Below, in pieces: positions 32,778 to 42,974 of a DNA stretch of 64,000 nucleotides (the first letter of the stretch is position 1; every line of letters starts with the position of its first letter). Both the position numbers and the translations under genes were made by a program. The DNA lies in assembly GCF_003254745.1 (NCBI RefSeq), contig NZ_QKXH01000012.1:98033-162032 (forward strand). The letters are read 5' to 3'. Origin of the DNA: Flavobacterium aquariorum. Its GTDB lineage: Bacteria > Bacteroidota > Bacteroidia > Flavobacteriales > Flavobacteriaceae. The notes below the pieces were generated by a model. It had not been told where the DNA came from and made no database searches. It worked only from the letters and a program-made list of their open reading frames with translations.

Positions 32778-34541
32778 ATGAACACAAAAATAGAAAGCAA
32801 TCCATTATTAGAACGATTGCCTAAACATTTAAAACAGTTTATCAAAGCTCAGGATTACAGTGATTACACACCTATAAACCAAGCCGTTTGGAGATATGTA
32901 ATGCGTAAAAACGTGAATTATCTCTCTAAGGTAGCTCACAGTTCCTATCTTGAAGGGTTGAAAAAAACGGGTATTGAAGTAGACAACATTCCCAGTATGT
33001 ATGGCATGAACCGAATACTAAGCGAAATTGGATGGGCTGCTGTGGCCGTTGATGGTTTTATTCCACCGAATGCTTTTATGGAATTTCAGGCATATAATGT
33101 TTTGGTCATTGCATCAGATATTCGTCAACTCGAACATATTGAATACACTCCCGCTCCCGATATTATTCACGAAGGTGCCGGCCACGCCCCTATTATTGCG
33201 AATCCGGAATATGCGGAATACCTGCGCCGTTTTGGTGAAATAGGTTGTAAAGCCATTTCTTCGAGCAAGGATTACGAAATGTACGAAGCCATACGCTTGC
33301 TTTCTATTTTGAAAGAAGCGGAAGGTACTCCACAAAGCGAAATTGAAGCTGCCGAAAAAGCGGTGGAAGACTTGCAAAATAATATGGGTGAATTATCAGA
33401 AATGGCACAAATTAGAAACCTGCATTGGTGGACAGTGGAATACGGTTTGATAGGAACACTCGAAAACCCTAAAATTTACGGTGCCGGTTTATTGTCATCC
33501 ATTGGTGAAAGCGCTTGGTGCATGACCGATAACGTAAAGAAAATCCCTTATGGTTTTTCGGCTGTCAATCAAAGTTTCGACATTACCAAAGTGCAACCGC
33601 AATTATATGTTACTCCTGATTTTGCTTATTTGAGTTTGATTCTCGAAGAATTTGCCGATACCATGGCTTTACGCACCGGAGGATTATCCGGTATCAAAAA
33701 ACTGATCCATTCTAGAGCCTTGGGAACTATTGAATTGAGTACCGGTTTACAAGTTTCGGGTGTGTTTACAAATGTCATTGAACACGAAGGAAAACCAATT
33801 TACTTCCAAACTACTGGAAAAAGTGCTTTGTCTTATCGTGAAAAAGAATTGGTAGGTCACGGAACTAGTACGCATCCGGAAGGCTTTGGCAGCCCAATAG
33901 GAAAACTAAAAGGTATTAATCTGGCTATTGAAGATATGAGTCCTCGCGACTTAAAAGCTTACGGTGTCTATGAAGGACAAACTGCCTCTTTGGAATTTGA
34001 AGGCAATATAAAAGTGGTTGGAGAAATCATTACCGGAAAGAGAAATCTGCATGGAGAGATTATCTTAATTTGTTTCAAAAATTGTACGGTGACCCACGGA
34101 GATACTGTTCTATTTCAACCGGAATGGGGAAATTATGATATGGCAGTGGGAAAAAAACTGGTTTCGGCTTTTTCTGGACCAGCCGATGTCAACAGCTTTG
34201 ATTTGATTTCGCACGTTCCTTCGAGCAAAACCATTAAGGCCAAACATTCTGCTGAAAGAGATGATTTGGAAGTATTGTATCAAACCGTAAGAAGCATTCG
34301 CGAATCGAATGACACGGTGACTTCATTGGAACCTATTTTTGAAAAACTTCAAAATAATCATCCAAACGACTGGTTACTTTCAGTCGAATTGATTGAACTT
34401 TTACACACACGAAATGAAACGAATTTAATGCAACAAGTAATTCTGCACTTGGAAAACTTAAAAAAACAACGTCCAGAACTCGAAAAATTAATTTCGAATG
34501 GATTGGAGTTGATTTTTGAGAACGAAAAAACGACACATTAG
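32778..34541 (+). CDS. phenylalanine 4-monooxygenase-type aromatic amino acid hydroxylase, long form
   Basis: A 587-residue pterin-dependent hydroxylase, probably turning phenylalanine into tyrosine. The iron ligands are His131 and His136 in IIHEGAGHAP and Glu154 in RRFGEIG. The catalytic domain occupies about the first 330 residues. The C-terminal ~250 residues (KSALSYREKELVGHGTSTHP onwards) are an extension seen in Bacteroidota forms and absent from the ~260-300-residue proteobacterial enzymes; its role is unknown. The start is ATG 32778, downstream of a -7 box. A terminator follows at 34570. Confidence 0.9.
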   Translation: MNTKIESNPLLERLPKHLKQFIKAQDYSDYTPINQAVWRYVMRKNVNYLSKVAHSSYLEGLKKTGIEVDNIPSMYGMNRILSEIGWAAVAVDGFIPPNAFMEFQAYNVLVIASDIRQLEHIEYTPAPDIIHEGAGHAPIIANPEYAEYLRRFGEIGCKAISSSKDYEMYEAIRLLSILKEAEGTPQSEIEAAEKAVEDLQNNMGELSEMAQIRNLHWWTVEYGLIGTLENPKIYGAGLLSSIGESAWCMTDNVKKIPYGFSAVNQSFDITKVQPQLYVTPDFAYLSLILEEFADTMALRTGGLSGIKKLIHSRALGTIELSTGLQVSGVFTNVIEHEGKPIYFQTTGKSALSYREKELVGHGTSTHPEGFGSPIGKLKGINLAIEDMSPRDLKAYGVYEGQTASLEFEGNIKVVGEIITGKRNLHGEIILICFKNCTVTHGDTVLFQPEWGNYDMAVGKKLVSAFSGPADVNSFDLISHVPSSKTIKAKHSAERDDLEVLYQTVRSIRESNDTVTSLEPIFEKLQNNHPNDWLLSVELIELLHTRNETNLMQQVILHLENLKKQRPELEKLISNGLELIFENEKTTH

Positions 34542-34569
34542 AATTATACGCACGAATTGCACTAATAGG

Positions 34570-34605
34570 CACGAATTACAGAAACTGTAGTTCGTGTTTT
34601 TTTTT
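34570..34605 (+). terminator. terminator of the hydroxylase gene
   Basis: CACGAATTACAG (34570-34581) pairs with CTGTAGTTCGTG (34585-34596), followed by nine Ts. It carries the recurring GCACGAATT motif. Confidence 0.85.
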
Positions 34606-34620
34606 AGCAAAAAACAATCA

Positions 34621-36915
34621 TTAAAAAGGATAACCAATTGCAATATTAAGCATCAAATTATCTTTTCGCCAAGCTCCGCTTCCAAAATCGACTGCATCAA
34701 TCACCCAATTACTTCCGTTAACCAAATAAGGCTGTCTGATGGGGAAAGCGAGATCGGTTCGCAGGATCAAAAAAGAAAAATCAAAACGCAATCCCGCTCC
34801 TACTCCTACCGCAATCTGTTTCATAAAATCTTTAGAAATCTGACCGCCGGGTTTGTTTTTATCTTCGTTCAGAAGCCAAACATTTCCTGCATCCAAAAAC
34901 AAAGCTCCATTTACTATGCTGAATAATTTGGTTCTGTATTCGGTATTGAATTCTAATTTTATATCCCCCAATTGATCTTCTAAAAATTCGGCATTTGGAT
35001 CGGTATTTTTATAACTTCCCGGTCCCACCGATTGTGATCTAAAAGCTCGAATACTGTTGGGCCCACCGGCAACAAACTGTCTGGACGACGGCATCACGGT
35101 ATTGTTACCGTAAGCATATCCCGCACCGGCAATTAATCTAGTGGCCAACTTACTGTTTTCACCGAGCTTTAAGTAATGTCTAAAATCTCCTTTGACTTTT
35201 ACAAATTGGCTGAAAGGCACATCAAAGAACTTGATAGTATCCCCCTTTTTGGCATTTGCTCCCATAAGCAATCCTGTAACATTTCCCGCTAAATCCAATT
35301 CTCCATTGAAATAAAAAGTATGTTTCTTTCTTTTTTGCATCGTATTGGTAAAAGTATAAGAATAGGTAGGCCCAAAAATTAACTGCTTTTCGATTACTTT
35401 TCCTAATGATGGATTTGTCTTAATTTCTTCCAGATATGAATCGGTTACGTCTTTTGGACTCACATAATTGATTTCCAATACTTTCAGTTCATGTTCTGCC
35501 CTAGCGCTTTCTTTCCATAAATAGCCGAAAGAGGTTTTGAATGAATTCAAAGTATATTGTTCTGCCTTGCTTTGGCGTTCATAACGAAGAAGCACTTTGG
35601 TTTTAGGAACGAACTCACTCGAATTTTGCCATTTAAAAGGTGCAACTAAACGAGGCCATACCAAGCTGGCTTCCCCTCCAAAAGTATAAATATCGTGTGC
35701 ACCATTCTGACCCGAAACCTGAAAATCAATTCCTCCAAATAAGGAAAGCGTAAACAATTCGGCTCCACCAAAAAAGTTTCTGTTATTCCAATTAATCTTT
35801 GCTTCGGTTCCTGTATATCCTGCCGAATTGGTACTGGCTCCCACTTCAAAACGAAGGAATTTTTTGGGTAACAACGTTAGATAATAATAGGCATTTAAGG
35901 CATCTGGAATTGAATCATCCACTTTAAATTCATTTTTAACGAACTTGAAAGTTCCTAAATTTATAAACCTGTTTAAGGAAAGATTATGGTTTTTTCTGTT
36001 GTACAAATCACCCTTTTTAAAATACAAAGTGCGGTCAAAAACTCTGGGATTGAAAGTCTTGGCAGAATCAATAATAGTGAAATCTTTGTACTTTACAATA
36101 TCTTCCTTTTTATATGCAAAACTATCCGTTAGAATGGAATAATTCGGATATACGATAATATCATTTATGGTATAGGGCTTTCTCGCTTTGGATGGTGTTT
36201 CTTCTTTTATTTTCAGTCTAATATTCACTTCGTGATCTCCTTTGGTACTATCAACCTGTGCCAAAATATAATCGGGATTGAAAAAATAATATCCTTTTTC
36301 TTTTAATCTGGCATCGATTCGGTCTCTCTCCAATTTTATAGCTTCCAAATCATAAGGGTTTCCTGAAATTAAAAGGGTTCTCCTTTGGGTTCTTGCAATC
36401 GATTTGCCCAAAGCAGTGGAGTCGTCCGGAAAAGAAACATTTTTAATTTTGTATTGCTTTGACGGCCAAACGATATATTCTGCCGTGGCTTTTTTTCCAT
36501 GTCTTGTAGAATCTGACTGCACTTTGGTTTTAAAATACCCCCTGTTTTCGGTATAATTTCTAAGCACAGAAGCATTATATTCTAAATCTACTTTGCTGAA
36601 TAAAACGGGAGGCTCCCCAACCTTAGTGCGCAACCAGTATCGAAATCCTTTTTCTTTTTTGGGTTTTCCTGCCAGATTATAAATATACAATTTGGGCCTT
36701 AATCCCAATATTTGTTTGTTTGGTATAGGGCGCAAAAGATTTTTCAATTCGGTTTCTAATGCTTTCCTGTCTTTTCTTTTTATCATTGAATCCTCAACTT
36801 TTACAGAACCTCCAGTATACAGCAAGTCCCCTTCGGGCAAATACTTGGTGTTACTACATCCTAAAATAAAGAATGAGCACAGGATTAAAAGATATTTTGA
36901 ATGTTTAAGTGTCAT
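34621..36915 (-). CDS. tamL: BamA/TamA-family outer-membrane lipoprotein TamL
   Basis: A 764-residue protein starting at ATG 36915 (MTLKHSKYLLILCSFFILGC); an upstream extension to 36972 adds 19 residues before the signal and is unlikely. The lipobox ends FILGC, followed by SNTKYLPEGDLLYTGG, typical of Bacteroidota TamL. POTRA-like repeats occupy about residues 30-350 and an Omp85-type beta barrel the C-terminal ~400, ending LMLNIAIGYPF with the terminal aromatic residue. With TamB it should aid insertion or lipid transport at the outer membrane. It follows tamB on the same strand. Confidence 0.9.
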   Translation of the reverse strand: MTLKHSKYLLILCSFFILGCSNTKYLPEGDLLYTGGSVKVEDSMIKRKDRKALETELKNLLRPIPNKQILGLRPKLYIYNLAGKPKKEKGFRYWLRTKVGEPPVLFSKVDLEYNASVLRNYTENRGYFKTKVQSDSTRHGKKATAEYIVWPSKQYKIKNVSFPDDSTALGKSIARTQRRTLLISGNPYDLEAIKLERDRIDARLKEKGYYFFNPDYILAQVDSTKGDHEVNIRLKIKEETPSKARKPYTINDIIVYPNYSILTDSFAYKKEDIVKYKDFTIIDSAKTFNPRVFDRTLYFKKGDLYNRKNHNLSLNRFINLGTFKFVKNEFKVDDSIPDALNAYYYLTLLPKKFLRFEVGASTNSAGYTGTEAKINWNNRNFFGGAELFTLSLFGGIDFQVSGQNGAHDIYTFGGEASLVWPRLVAPFKWQNSSEFVPKTKVLLRYERQSKAEQYTLNSFKTSFGYLWKESARAEHELKVLEINYVSPKDVTDSYLEEIKTNPSLGKVIEKQLIFGPTYSYTFTNTMQKRKKHTFYFNGELDLAGNVTGLLMGANAKKGDTIKFFDVPFSQFVKVKGDFRHYLKLGENSKLATRLIAGAGYAYGNNTVMPSSRQFVAGGPNSIRAFRSQSVGPGSYKNTDPNAEFLEDQLGDIKLEFNTEYRTKLFSIVNGALFLDAGNVWLLNEDKNKPGGQISKDFMKQIAVGVGAGLRFDFSFLILRTDLAFPIRQPYLVNGSNWVIDAVDFGSGAWRKDNLMLNIAIGYPF

Positions 36916-36961
36916 ATTAAGGCTATTTCCTAAATAAAAAGTATTTGTTTTTTTTAAAACC

Positions 36962-37044
36962 ATATAAGGCATATAAGAGCATTTAAGCTAGAAGGTTAAA
37001 ACAATCTCTTATATGTTCTTATATGTTCTTATATTCCTTAAATG
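36962..37044. repeat. short tandem repeats with opposed arms between tamB and tamL
   Basis: ATATAAGGCATATAAGAGCA-type units (36962-36988) oppose CTTATATGTT units repeated three times (37006-37044). The arms can pair across about 20 bases. Confidence 0.75.
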
Positions 37045-37075
37045 GTAAATCTTTTTACGGTGTTTTTTTATTATA

Positions 37076-40000
37076 TTATAAGGTTAATCCTTTCGCTTTT
37101 TGTTTCTCTTTCTCTAATCTCTTTTTTTCTTTACGAATTTGTTCCTTTTTCGTAATCTCAATGTCTTTGGCACTTCGTTTAAAAAGTTCTCTGAATTTAT
37201 TGTACTCCATCGTTATGATAAAGACAACCCCTGTTTCCACAATTTCGCCTTGAATCGCAACTTGGTACTCATTTTTTCTATACGCCCGAACCATATATCT
37301 ACCGTCTTTACTCAATTGATATTCCAACGAAGCATCACCCGCAATATTGGACGCATCTTCATTGGCTCGTTCTGCTCCTTCCACACCAAAGCTACTGCCT
37401 ACGGTAACTTTTAATCGGTCGTTCAAAAGTTTTTTTGAAATCCCTACATTCAAATCCGTTCTAGTTTCTTTCGCCCCGGTGGTGTAATCTTCAGTCGATT
37501 CCAAATCAAATTCTAGTTGAACCCCTGCAATTAAATCTCCTGCGAGATCGTTTAATTGTTGTGAAAGTATTTTACTTGCACTTTGTCGGGCAAGATACTC
37601 GGCGCTTGTGCTTCCGCTTTCACTGGAAAAAGGATTCTCGCCCACGAATCGATTTAACAATAACAAGGCAAATACCTGTTTGTTTAATTCTGATGGATTT
37701 TGTCTCAGCTGTTCCAATTTTGTCTGTGATGCACTCACTATATCCGACGAAACATTGTAATTCCCATCAGGTAAAGTAATATCAAAAGTAATTTCAGGTT
37801 TTAACAATTCGCCATTCATCTTCAATAAAGTTTGAAAAGGTATTTTTTGTTTGTAAGTATTTTTAACCTCTGGAGTTAGGGTTCCAAGTTGATCGACGAG
37901 CAAATCCAATGGTGCAGTATTGACTTTATACACAGCCGTAATATTCACAGTTGCCATTGTTGGTTCACCATTCCAAATAATATAACTGCCTTTCTGAATA
38001 TCAAATTTTCGTCGAATCATATTGAAATTCATTTCATAAGAACCACTGTCAAACTCGTATTTCCCCGTCAGCGTAGTTTTTCCGGAAGGGTCAATTCCTG
38101 CGGTAAGTTCCGCCTCGCCTTTTAAATTCAGATAATCCCCATTTCCCTTATCAATCACTAGTGTAAATTCGGCTTCCTTATCAACAGTAATAGCAACCGA
38201 GACATCCATCCCTACAAATTTCGACTGATTCAGTTCTTTCTGCAATTCAGCCGTTTGCTTTAAATACAGATTATCTTCATCTACAAACTCCACAATTCCT
38301 TCCCTGTCCACAATAGAAGGATCAGACTGAGGAAGCACAACGGTAAATTTTGTTTCATCATTTATTTCAATATTCCCGTTAACGAGAGGATTTTCAAGGG
38401 TTCCTCCTATTTTTAATTTGGCATCCAAAAACAAATCGCCATAAAACAGGTCATTATCGGTAACCTTAGAATGTATTGCTCTGAAATCATCTGCTTTTAC
38501 GGCTAAATCAAAATTGAAATCTCTAAAATTTTGAGTTGTCATTCTACCATTTACGCCAAGTTCATTTCCATTTTCATCAAAAATAGAGAAGTTGTCGAAT
38601 GCAATTTCTTCATTTCGCAAAGCGATTTTTTCATCATTTACGGTAAAATAAGAATTCAGTTTTGTGATTCGGAAACCTGCATCTTTAAATAGCAATTCTC
38701 CATTAACTTTTGGTTCCAAAGCATTTCCGGTAATTTTAAATTGTCCAGACAAAGAACCTTTTCCATCGGTTATGTTTCCAAACGAAAACCCCTGAATGCT
38801 TTTGATATTTAATTGATTTACATCTAAGTCAAGATCGAAATTTTCGTTGTCAATCCTATAAGTTCCCAAAAGGGCAAGATCATTTCCTTCGCCAGATAGC
38901 GTCATATTTGCCGAAAGAATATTTGATGTTTTATTATCTACTTTTAAACTGATGTCGCCAATAGGTTCTCCCCCAAAAGCAAACTTATCAATGGTCAAAT
39001 CTGAAGTAAAAATAGGGTTCACCATCACGTTATCCAATACGACAGAACCATTTATCAAACCTTGCATTACGAATTCTTCTTTCTTGATCATATTCAAAAT
39101 TGTCTCCATTTTGAAATTCACAAAATCAACGTGAAGCGGAGCATTATTCTGATTATTTTGAGATTGAATCTTAAGTTCATTTCCGGAATGATCCAAATAA
39201 AATTTATTGACATAAAGTCTTTGATCTCCAAATTCAATTGAATTTTCCGGATTTATATTCCATTTGTCATAGTTTAAAATCAAGTTTTCGGCATTCAGTT
39301 TAATGATGTTTTTTGAATCTTCGTGAAGTAATTCACCTGCAACAAAATAAAGATCTTTTTTCTCTTTATCTTTTACCTGCAACGCATACGAAAGGATATT
39401 GTTTTCCGCTTTTCCCGATAAACTTGTAAACGGAATTTTAAATTGCCCACCTTCAATCGTCGCTACAGAAACTTGATATTCTAAGGCATTATTCTTCGTT
39501 GCGACATTTATTTTACCGTCGGATATTGTAGTATTTGCATAAATAATTTTCGGAATTGCTCCTTTAATTTCCAACGTATCCCCAACACTATTGTATTTTC
39601 CTGAGATATTTATAGGGTCCAATCCAGTCAACTTTGGAATCAATTTATATAAAATAGGGTCATTTTGAACAGCAATAGTAAAGGTAAATTGTTGGTTCTC
39701 CGAATTGGGTTTGTATTTCGCAGACTGAACATTAATGTATTTTGACAGTGAATTTTTTATCGCATCAGAAAGTGTGGTCAGTTTGTATTTACCGTCAATT
39801 TCGGCTTGAATAAATTGCGAACTGATTTTAATATTGTTTTTTTGATTGTCTGAAAAAGCAATAATTTTAACCTTATCTAAAACAATCGGTTCTGTATCCT
39901 GCAAAATTTGAACATTAGAAGCTACAATTTCTCCGTTCAAATAATCGGGATTACTGTTGGCAATATCTGCGACAACGTTTCCTCGAAGTTTCATCGGGCC

Positions 40001-42136
40001 TGCATGCAGATTTAGTTTTTCCAAATCGGCGATATCAAGATTCAGATTCAATTTTACGTCTGGATATTTATCTTTAAAACCTCCATTTGCATCCAATTTG
40101 AATTTTAGATTTGGATCTTTACTGTCGGCTTTTATATCAAAATTTCCTTTGGCAATCGTACCTTTCAAAGCCATGTTGGAGTACGTATATTTATTGAAAT
40201 CCGCTTTTTTCACAATAGCTACGAGCTTAGCATTTGCAGTTTTAGGATTCAGACCTTGCCCTTTAACTTTTGCATTTAACGTAATTTTCCCCAACGAATC
40301 ATTCTTAATTAATCGGCCAAGATTAAAATCCATAAAAGCAATCGTGGCGTCATATTTTTCGCCACTCTTAATTCTCCTGTCAAACAATGCATCCACATTG
40401 GCTTTACCATAACTGCTGTTTAACAGTAATTTGGTTTTGAAATTATCGATGGTGCCTTTGAATTTTCCATTAGCATTAAATTGTTCCGGAAGCCGAATCG
40501 TTTTGGGAAGTGATCCTTCAGGAACAAAAGAAATTACGTCACGGGAAGAAGAAGTTATGTTTTTTATATCCAAATCAAAAAAAGCTTTTTCGTAATTGGG
40601 AAGCCCTTTTATTTTACCTGAAACAGAGACTTTAGTGTTCCCGATTCCCTGCATTTGAAAATACGGAATATTCAAATCTTTAACTTTTCCGTTTACTCGG
40701 GAATTGATGTATAAAATAGCATTGGGATTCGATAGAAAAGGATTCGTTTTACGCAATTGTGGAGCGAAAAGTAAAACATCCTTAAACCCAATTCTTGACT
40801 GACTCAAATTAGCATCAATCGACAAATCACCTATCTTTTTTGAAATACTGCCAATCGATTGATAGTTCACTTTTAATTTGTCTTTTAACTCTGTTTGAGG
40901 TGTTCTTAAATACAAATCATTCAGATAAGCTTGTTTTGGTCCATAAAAAAACTGCGTTCTAAGCTGTTCAATTTTCAGTCCGCTTTTCTCGTTTACTGTC
41001 AAAGATTTTACCTTGCCCGAAATAGTGTCATTTGCAAAATAAATCTGCTTCCCTTTGGCATTCAATCCATTCATATCAAGATGCCTGTAATCGATGCCAT
41101 TTGCTGTCACAGGGAATTCCATATCATCAAACTTGAAAGCAATATTTTGCAAATCGATGGATTCCAATTTCATTTTCCATCCTTCCGTTCTGGAAGCAGA
41201 TGCAGTCATGTCGGGTGCTTGGATTTGTTTTTCTTTTTTTCCGAGAAGTAAATTTCCTTTTAGTCCGTTTAATTCAAAACTGACAAAATCAAACATTTTA
41301 TTTTTTATATCAATGTCGTTTACCAAAAGATTTAGTTTGCCCAAAGTCAGGCCTGAATTCATTTTAGAATTTTTATTGTCGTACAAAACATTAATTTTAG
41401 ACAATGTTATTTTCTTTAATTCTAAATTAAAATCGGTTCTTTTGGCAATTGTGTCAACCGTTTTCACAGACACTTCGGCAATTTTCTGCACCAAATCCTG
41501 ATTTAAAACCACATTCAGCCCATTCAAATCAATGTATGGAATATTGAAATCCATTTTGTCTAAATCAAATTTTTTGAATTTTGTACTGAAATTTTCGAGC
41601 TTTAGGCGAAAATCGTTATTCGATAAATCATCTTTAAAGTTAAATCTGATGTTTTTTAAATCCACATCCACAACAGATATACTATAAGGTTTACTGTTCG
41701 GGTCTTTGGGTTCAGTCGAGGCAAATGCTTTAATAATGTAATCGTAATTAAACGCACCATCTTTATTCCTAGAAATATTGGCGGTTGTGTTTTCCAGTTC
41801 AACCGAGTTTATCTCAACTTCGTGATTGATGATTTTAAACAAATCAATGTCAATGGCCAACCGTTTGCCGCTCAATAAAGTGTCTTGACGTTGGTCTTCA
41901 AAGTAAAAGCCTTCAAGTACTATCGTTTTTGGAAAACTTATTGCAATTCGATCTAGGGAACTTTTGGTTTTAAGTTTATCATTCAAATAAGTAATGACCC
42001 TATCCTTAGTGAAATTTTGAACAGCAGGTACTTGAATCAAAACAATAATCAAGAGCAAAAAAAACACGATTGTAAGAGCGCTCCAAAGCATAATACGTAC
42101 TGCTTTTTTCACATAAGGATTTAGTTTTATGCCCAT
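37076..42136 (-). CDS. tamB: translocation and assembly module protein TamB
   Basis: A 1686-residue protein with an N-terminal membrane anchor (residues ~12-34, LWSALTIVFFLLLIIVLIQV), a very long beta-helical AsmA/TamB-like body of repeated strands, and a C-terminal DUF490 domain of ~350 residues with FNMIRRKFDIQKGSYIIWNG and LLLNRFVGENPF. TamB spans the periplasm and works with an Omp85 partner; here that is the tamL gene just downstream. Members of this family may also move phospholipids to the outer membrane. It is the largest gene of the window and intact over its full length. Confidence 0.92.
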   Translation of the reverse strand: MGIKLNPYVKKAVRIMLWSALTIVFFLLLIIVLIQVPAVQNFTKDRVITYLNDKLKTKSSLDRIAISFPKTIVLEGFYFEDQRQDTLLSGKRLAIDIDLFKIINHEVEINSVELENTTANISRNKDGAFNYDYIIKAFASTEPKDPNSKPYSISVVDVDLKNIRFNFKDDLSNNDFRLKLENFSTKFKKFDLDKMDFNIPYIDLNGLNVVLNQDLVQKIAEVSVKTVDTIAKRTDFNLELKKITLSKINVLYDNKNSKMNSGLTLGKLNLLVNDIDIKNKMFDFVSFELNGLKGNLLLGKKEKQIQAPDMTASASRTEGWKMKLESIDLQNIAFKFDDMEFPVTANGIDYRHLDMNGLNAKGKQIYFANDTISGKVKSLTVNEKSGLKIEQLRTQFFYGPKQAYLNDLYLRTPQTELKDKLKVNYQSIGSISKKIGDLSIDANLSQSRIGFKDVLLFAPQLRKTNPFLSNPNAILYINSRVNGKVKDLNIPYFQMQGIGNTKVSVSGKIKGLPNYEKAFFDLDIKNITSSSRDVISFVPEGSLPKTIRLPEQFNANGKFKGTIDNFKTKLLLNSSYGKANVDALFDRRIKSGEKYDATIAFMDFNLGRLIKNDSLGKITLNAKVKGQGLNPKTANAKLVAIVKKADFNKYTYSNMALKGTIAKGNFDIKADSKDPNLKFKLDANGGFKDKYPDVKLNLNLDIADLEKLNLHAGPMKLRGNVVADIANSNPDYLNGEIVASNVQILQDTEPIVLDKVKIIAFSDNQKNNIKISSQFIQAEIDGKYKLTTLSDAIKNSLSKYINVQSAKYKPNSENQQFTFTIAVQNDPILYKLIPKLTGLDPINISGKYNSVGDTLEIKGAIPKIIYANTTISDGKINVATKNNALEYQVSVATIEGGQFKIPFTSLSGKAENNILSYALQVKDKEKKDLYFVAGELLHEDSKNIIKLNAENLILNYDKWNINPENSIEFGDQRLYVNKFYLDHSGNELKIQSQNNQNNAPLHVDFVNFKMETILNMIKKEEFVMQGLINGSVVLDNVMVNPIFTSDLTIDKFAFGGEPIGDISLKVDNKTSNILSANMTLSGEGNDLALLGTYRIDNENFDLDLDVNQLNIKSIQGFSFGNITDGKGSLSGQFKITGNALEPKVNGELLFKDAGFRITKLNSYFTVNDEKIALRNEEIAFDNFSIFDENGNELGVNGRMTTQNFRDFNFDLAVKADDFRAIHSKVTDNDLFYGDLFLDAKLKIGGTLENPLVNGNIEINDETKFTVVLPQSDPSIVDREGIVEFVDEDNLYLKQTAELQKELNQSKFVGMDVSVAITVDKEAEFTLVIDKGNGDYLNLKGEAELTAGIDPSGKTTLTGKYEFDSGSYEMNFNMIRRKFDIQKGSYIIWNGEPTMATVNITAVYKVNTAPLDLLVDQLGTLTPEVKNTYKQKIPFQTLLKMNGELLKPEITFDITLPDGNYNVSSDIVSASQTKLEQLRQNPSELNKQVFALLLLNRFVGENPFSSESGSTSAEYLARQSASKILSQQLNDLAGDLIAGVQLEFDLESTEDYTTGAKETRTDLNVGISKKLLNDRLKVTVGSSFGVEGAERANEDASNIAGDASLEYQLSKDGRYMVRAYRKNEYQVAIQGEIVETGVVFIITMEYNKFRELFKRSAKDIEITKKEQIRKEKKRLEKEKQKAKGLTL

Positions 42137-42351
42137 ATAAAAATCTTTGTAAATGAATTCGGTGGCGTTTTCACTATTCCTGCCCTTTATTAGAAATTTC
42201 TCAATCTACAAATATGCAATAACTATAATTTTATAAGTTATACAATTCCTACAATATGTTTTAAAATTATTGTGAGATTCTTCTAATACTTGTCAATAAG
42301 TTCAAATATTCTATGAGATTTAGGGCTCTCCCGTACTTCAAAAATTGCTTT

Positions 42352-42972
42352 CTACAGTTTTACTTTCGTCGCAAAATCTTTTTCATTTTCAATCACTTTT
42401 CCGTCATATTGCAGTTTCCATCCCATCGTATTTGTAAGAATCAAAATCTTCGACAATTCACTTATCAAACGGTTTTGGGCATTGGATTTCAACGAAGATT
42501 TTTCGATTTTCTTCGCTAAATTGGTTTTTACAGATTTATTGATTTTATTGTAATCATCCCCAGTAAACGGATTCATCTGACTTTGCTCCACATCATAAAA
42601 TTTGATGTCTGGGCTTATTTTAATTTCTTCTTTCGGGATACTTATGATTGTGATGGTTTTATTGGCTTCATCAATATCATATTTCATTTGATGCAGATCA
42701 TAGGAAACTGTAACATCAGCATTAACGATTATCAATGCTTTTTTCTCAAACGAAAGCATATTCATCATGTATTTCTGCTGGTTCTTATAGGTAACCACTT
42801 CTGAATAATGCCCTTCGGTAACCACCAATTTACCCACATTTACAATTTGTTGTTGAATCAAATTGGTATTGTAATCTAAGGAAGATTCATCTCCTTTTTT
42901 GAATTCACAGAATTTGAATGCCAAAATTATAACCACCACTATTACTGCACCTGCAACTATTCTCTTTATCAT
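42352..42972 (-). CDS. DUF4230 membrane-anchored protein
   Basis: A 206-residue protein with one N-terminal transmembrane helix (residues 5-22) and a periplasmic DUF4230 domain, recognised by QQQIVNVGKLVVTEGHYSEV, LIIVNADVTVSYDLHQMKYDID and ITIISIPKEEIKISPDIKFYDVE. The fold resembles prohibitin-like anchored domains, but function is unknown. It lies 2 bp downstream of the GSCFA gene on the same strand, so they form one transcript. Confidence 0.85.
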   Translation of the reverse strand: MIKRIVAGAVIVVVIILAFKFCEFKKGDESSLDYNTNLIQQQIVNVGKLVVTEGHYSEVVTYKNQQKYMMNMLSFEKKALIIVNADVTVSYDLHQMKYDIDEANKTITIISIPKEEIKISPDIKFYDVEQSQMNPFTGDDYNKINKSVKTNLAKKIEKSSLKSNAQNRLISELSKILILTNTMGWKLQYDGKVIENEKDFATKVKL

Positions 42973-42974
42973 AA

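Noticed and set aside
42313..42519. 68-codon frame near the DUF4230 gene end
   Set aside because: It is antisense to the DUF4230 gene and of low-complexity aromatic composition.
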